DNA of 10,161 bases from positions 1 to 10,161 of the forward strand of contig QEFN01000034.1 of NCBI GenBank assembly GCA_003086555.1. Reading direction: 5' to 3'. How positions within the stretch are numbered: the first letter of the stretch is position 1; every line of letters starts with the position of its first letter. Of this stretch, positions 7,378-10,161 are shown in pieces. The notes under the pieces are model-generated. The model was not told where the DNA came from and did no database searches. It worked only from the letters and a program-made list of their open reading frames with translations. Source of the stretch: Sulfolobus sp. SCGC AB-777_G06 (GTDB taxonomy: Archaea; Thermoproteota; Thermoprotei_A; Sulfolobales; Sulfolobaceae). The translations under genes were made by a program, and so were the position numbers.

Positions 7378-9639
7378 ATGCTTTGTGTAGACGACCCAAA
7401 AAACTACTGTTCGCACCCGGATAAACTCCTTAAAGACCACTTAAAAGAGGTAGGAGAGTTGTCCTCCCGAAACATAATGGGGGCCGGGAGGTCCGACCTG
7501 AAGTCATTCGCCTTCACGGCCGGTGCCCTGCATGACGTTGGTAAGTTCACCCACAGCTTCCAAGAACACTTGAGAACCGGGAGGAGGTTACCTTGTTCTG
7601 ACCACGCCTTAGTTTCTTCCCTGATAGCATACGGCGAGAGCAAGAGGTACCTAAGCGGTACCGACGAAGTGAAAAATAACGTTTACTCCCTCCTCACAAT
7701 GCTGGCGGTATTATCCCACCACGGGGAACTGAAGGGGCTGACGACCCTGAGCGATCTCTTGAACAAGAAAGCTGAGGAAGTCGAGTCCGGTAACTCGTGC
7801 TTATCGGATCAATTGAGAGAACTGGAGAAAAAGTGGGACTACATTAAGTCCGAGCTGGACTTTTTAGACCTGCAAGTAAAGCCGTCCATCTCCCTATTGA
7901 AGGAGGCAAGGAAGTCCGTTTACACGGTCAGGAAGTATCTCTCCGAGCTGGTAAACGAACAGAAGTACTTCTGGGACTGGTACTTCGACGGGCTCTTACT
8001 TTTCTCTTCACTAATCGATGCGGACAAGCACAGTGCCTCGGAGACTCAGTACGTTAGCTCACCCTCTCTGGACCCGTCTTTACTTATTAAGTATGCTGAG
8101 TCCTTACTGAGGTCGGGTAGAGTACAACCTATGAGGGATGAACTCTTTAGTTACGCGGTGAGCACTCAGCTAAAAGACCCCATCTCTTTTCTCAACGCCC
8201 CTACGGGGAGCGGAAAGACAATTTCCGGTAGCATCTTAGCGTTAAAGAGATCTAAGAGGAGGGTAGTGTACTCCCTACCTTTTATAAGTATAATAGAACA
8301 AGCTTACGACGTATTACGGAGGGTTTACGGTGACTCCGTGTTAAAGTACCACCACCTATCGTACTTCCTCGATAACAAAGGTAACAAGCAAACGGACTTG
8401 GGTGACGAGTACGCGGACATGGAGAGGAAGTTGATGGTCGCAGAGAGCTGGGACTCCCCTTTCGTAGTGACCACTTTTGAAGCCCTTGTCAATACTATTT
8501 TGTCGTCGGAGAACTCCTACCTGAAGAGGTTACACAACTTGGCTAATTCTTCACTTATACTCGACGAAATACAAGCTATGGGTATAGAGGAGCTATACGT
8601 CGTGAAGGAGGCTCTGGAAGAGGCTGTAAAACGTCTGAACATTGAAGTACTCTTCATGACCGCCACTAACCCCTTCTGGGAAGGTTCTTCACCCGTGAAA
8701 ACGAAGCCCAACAGATACGTGGTGGAACTGGAATTGGGGAGTACTGTGTCTCCCGAGGAGATGGCGGATTTAGCATGTGACAAGGGCGATATAATGGTGG
8801 AGTATAATACAATAGCCTCTTCCCTTAAGGGGTTCGACGTGTTAAAGGAGTGCACTAAGGGCAGTAAAGTTTACTACTTGTCCACACGTGTAGTACCAAA
8901 AGAGAGGCTGGAGAGGGTTAAGAAGATAATGAAAGAGAAGGGCAAAGGTAAGGGTGTGGTATTAGTCACGACACAGTTGGTAGAGGCCGGTGTAGATCTG
9001 GACTTCACGGAGGCGATGAGGGATTTAGGCCCCATAGATTCCATAATTCAAGCGGCGGGGAGGGTTAACAGGAACTGGGTCAGGGAGTCGGGCAAGCTCA
9101 AGGTGGTGAGGGTTAAAAGGGATGGGTTACCTACGGACTTCGCTTTAGTTTACGGTAAGCTGACTGAAGAGGTCACCCTGAACGCCCTTGAGGGCAGGTC
9201 GTCTTTTACGGAGGCTGAAGTGGAGGACGTGTTGAAGAAGTACTACGACGTGTTAAAGGTAAAGTTTAAGCCTTCGAACTCAAAGTTGAGATCTGACCTG
9301 CTGGGTAAAGTCACGGGACTGGAGTTCGATAAGGTAAAGTTGCAGTTAATAAAGGAGGAGCCTAAGTACACCGTGTTCGTGATGCTGGACAAAGAGGCGG
9401 AGGAGGTGTATGAGAGGTTGAAGGATGCGTTAAAGTCTAAGGGTTTCTCCAGAAGAGCTTTAGTGAAGGCGTTGATGGCTAAGGCTGAAAACTATATAGT
9501 GAAAACGTGGGAGGAATTGCCTTTAGAGCAGGACAGCGAACTCGGTTGGTATATAGTCAGAAGAGAGGAAGTAGAGAAATATTATGACGAAGAGAAAGGC
9601 CTTAAGTCGGAGAAAGACGAAAGTGCGATAGTCTGGTAA
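7378..9639 (+). CDS. cas3: CRISPR-associated nuclease-helicase Cas3 (HD and SF2 helicase fused)
   Basis: Cas3 is recruited by crRNA-bound Cascade and unwinds and degrades target DNA in type I CRISPR immunity, in the cytoplasm. In this 753-residue protein the HD nuclease spans about residues 10-225: H21, the H52-D53 pair in ALHDVGK, K56, H76, H114-H115 in LSHHGEL, and acidic D214/D216 in LIDADKH. The helicase spans about 265-575: Walker A APTGSGKT (274-281), motif Ia SLPFISII, motif II DEIQ (396-399), motif III MTAT (427-430), motif V around EAGVDLD (536-542) and motif VI QAAGRVNR (558-565). Residues 580-753 form the C-terminal region. All key residues are present, so it should be active. Its length is at the low end for fused Cas3. 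The ATG is the first after an in-frame stop at 7366-7368. It stands alone, divergent from the array. Sulfolobales type I-A systems usually have HD and helicase as separate genes, and type I-D keeps HD in Cas10d, so the fusion points elsewhere, perhaps I-B-like, but this is not decidable here. Confidence 0.96.
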   Translation: MLCVDDPKNYCSHPDKLLKDHLKEVGELSSRNIMGAGRSDLKSFAFTAGALHDVGKFTHSFQEHLRTGRRLPCSDHALVSSLIAYGESKRYLSGTDEVKNNVYSLLTMLAVLSHHGELKGLTTLSDLLNKKAEEVESGNSCLSDQLRELEKKWDYIKSELDFLDLQVKPSISLLKEARKSVYTVRKYLSELVNEQKYFWDWYFDGLLLFSSLIDADKHSASETQYVSSPSLDPSLLIKYAESLLRSGRVQPMRDELFSYAVSTQLKDPISFLNAPTGSGKTISGSILALKRSKRRVVYSLPFISIIEQAYDVLRRVYGDSVLKYHHLSYFLDNKGNKQTDLGDEYADMERKLMVAESWDSPFVVTTFEALVNTILSSENSYLKRLHNLANSSLILDEIQAMGIEELYVVKEALEEAVKRLNIEVLFMTATNPFWEGSSPVKTKPNRYVVELELGSTVSPEEMADLACDKGDIMVEYNTIASSLKGFDVLKECTKGSKVYYLSTRVVPKERLERVKKIMKEKGKGKGVVLVTTQLVEAGVDLDFTEAMRDLGPIDSIIQAAGRVNRNWVRESGKLKVVRVKRDGLPTDFALVYGKLTEEVTLNALEGRSSFTEAEVEDVLKKYYDVLKVKFKPSNSKLRSDLLGKVTGLEFDKVKLQLIKEEPKYTVFVMLDKEAEEVYERLKDALKSKGFSRRALVKALMAKAENYIVKTWEELPLEQDSELGWYIVRREEVEKYYDEEKGLKSEKDESAIVW

Positions 9640-9738
9640 TACGGTAAGTGTCTGACTTTCTTCCTGCACTGGAAGGTTCCCTTCTAAGGGGTTCATAGTT
9701 CCACCATCGATTCGGGACTGCATTTGGTGAGCTGTCGA

Positions 9739-9758
9739 GTGGCTCAGAGAGCCCCCAC
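9739..9758 (+). terminator. Hairpin downstream of cas3
   Basis: GGCTC-AGA-GAGCC (9741-9753) is a perfect five-base-pair stem with a three-base loop, and flanking GTG and CAC can extend it past a small bulge. It lies about 100 bases after the cas3 stop. It has no T-run, so it may stabilise the 3' end or belong to another element rather than terminate transcription. Confidence 0.3.
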
Positions 9759-9841
9759 ATGAAGATGGGACCTTAATTGTTGAGCTCTAGTCCCTTGATA
9801 GAGATACTGATTAATCCTCCCGTAGTCCCATTAAACTGGGG

Positions 9842-9889
9842 AGCGTCATTAGCGTCACTACGAGAAACTTTGGCAAAGAAGTATTTAAA
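9842..9889 (+). promoter_or_regulatory. Promoter with tandem upstream motif
   Basis: CAAAGAAG followed by TATTTAAA (9882-9889) is a good BRE/TATA pair. Just upstream, AGCGTCATT and AGCGTCACT stand in tandem (9842-9859), like a regulator site. Transcription would start near 9911-9916, but no ORF of more than a few codons follows, so the product would be a non-coding RNA or a gene with a long 5' leader starting beyond the window. Confidence 0.5.
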
Positions 9890-9975
9890 CAAGGGGTATC
9901 AATCTGGTGAGGCTTTCGGTCCCCTCAACCCCCTAACTTTGTAAAATAGATTTTCGAGATCGTGAACAGGACTGG

Positions 9976-9991
9976 AAAAGGAGTGGTTAAG
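9976..9991 (+). repeat. 15-bp sequence shared with the cas3 upstream region
   Basis: AAAGGAGTGGTTAAG occurs here (9977-9991) and at 7030-7044 in the same orientation, about 2.9 kb apart, bracketing cas3. CAGG also precedes both copies at nearly the same distance. A 15-base match between two such short non-coding stretches is unlikely by chance. It could be a short dispersed element or a shared regulatory site. It resembles a tRNA D-arm in isolation, but no tRNA can be built around either copy. Confidence 0.55.
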
Positions 9992-10133
9992 GTTTACCGG
10001 CTACACTGTGATGTAAAGGTCAAGTTAATTTGTCACTTTCAACGACTCAATTCATCAACATTTGTAGTAACTACGGAAACTGATTAAACTTATTTGTTTG
10101 TCCCTCCAGTGTGGAGATAGTGTCGTCGTTAAG

Positions 10134-10142
10134 TTATTTATA
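10134..10142 (+). promoter_or_regulatory. TATA box at the right edge
   Basis: TTATTTATA with purine-rich sequence before it. Expected transcription start is just past the end of the window, so a gene on the + strand may begin there. The palindrome CTCCA-GTG-TGGAG at 10104-10116 lies 18 bases upstream and could be its operator. Confidence 0.4.
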
Positions 10143-10161
10143 TTTGTATAACGAGTATTAC

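Larger units (their letters stand above)
9640..10161. other. Non-coding stretch downstream of cas3
   Basis: No credible gene is present in either direction; frames are broken by frequent stops. An antisense 66-codon frame over the cas3 end (9523-9723) is a shadow. The stretch contains a hairpin at 9739-9758, a promoter at 9874-9889 preceded by a tandem 9-bp motif, a 15-bp sequence shared with the cas3 upstream region, a 13-bp palindrome at 10104-10116 and a TATA box at the right edge. Confidence 0.65.

Noticed and set aside
7246..7643. Two antisense ORFs over the cas3 start (7246-7440 and 7404-7643)
   Set aside because: They overlap the conserved HD domain and have no promoter or recognisable content; only the part upstream of cas3 is kept as a low-interest remnant.
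8517..8855. Antisense ORF of 112 codons inside cas3
   Set aside because: It lies entirely within the helicase domain of a well-supported gene and is Ser/Thr-rich as expected of a reverse-frame shadow.
9809..9818. GATTAATCC-like start of a Sulfolobus CRISPR repeat
   Set aside because: Only nine bases fit, there is no second copy and the rest of that repeat is absent.
9832..9843. TAAACTGGGGAG downstream of cas3 matches 12 bases of the duplicated spacer at 3040-3076 and 5385-5419
   Set aside because: With about 3.5 kb of spacer compared with 1.5 kb of flanking DNA a 12-base match is roughly expected by chance, so it is not evidence of self-targeting.
9976..10060. Possible tRNA suggested by GAGTGGTTAAGG, a D-arm-like sequence
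   Set aside because: No acceptor stem, anticodon arm or GGTTCRA-type T-loop can be placed around it or around the copy at 7030.

Overview
The window reads as chromosomal DNA of a thermophilic archaeon, most likely a crenarchaeon of the Sulfolobales type. This rests on TATA/BRE-type promoters, a cas3 start with no Shine-Dalgarno sequence (probably leaderless), heavy AGG/AGA (Arg) and ATA (Ile) codon use in an AT-leaning background, and a very long CRISPR array. No rRNA or housekeeping gene is present, so the taxon is an inference.

Positions 1-6395 are one uninterrupted CRISPR array: 96 copies of a 30-bp repeat (the first lacks its 5' four bases because the window starts inside it) and 95 spacers of 33-41 bp, mostly 35-39. 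The array continues to the left. Of the 95 full repeats all but one are identical, and the exception differs only at its last base. Three independent signs say it is transcribed leftwards, on the - strand, with the leader at the right end: (1) on the - strand the repeat ends in CTTGAAAC directly after a small hairpin, like a Cas6-type 5' handle; (2) a TATA box on the - strand (6424-6431) places the transcript start a few bases before the right-most repeat; (3) spacer pairs derived from the same target share their right-hand ends and differ in length at the left. The newest spacers are therefore near 6300 and the oldest lie beyond position 1.

Positions 6396-7377 are about 1 kb between the array and cas3. 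They hold the leader with its promoter and a motif (TCACTGCCGA) present three times, a possible 97-residue ORF on the - strand, a duplicated promoter-like element, a cluster of small hairpins with T-runs, and the cas3 promoter. Array and cas3 are thus divergently oriented.

Positions 7378-9639 encode a complete fused Cas3: an N-terminal HD nuclease and a superfamily 2 helicase, the target-shredding effector of type I CRISPR systems. No cas1, cas2, cas4, cas6 or Cascade gene is in the window, so the subtype cannot be fixed. Positions 9640-10161 contain no convincing gene but do contain a hairpin, a good promoter, a 15-bp sequence also found upstream of cas3, and a TATA box at the right edge.

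Together: the array supplies leftward pre-crRNA, crRNA-guided Cascade (encoded elsewhere) would recruit Cas3 to matching DNA. The most informative new material is inside the array: repeated sampling of the same targets with fixed right ends, and spacers made of internal tandem repeats.
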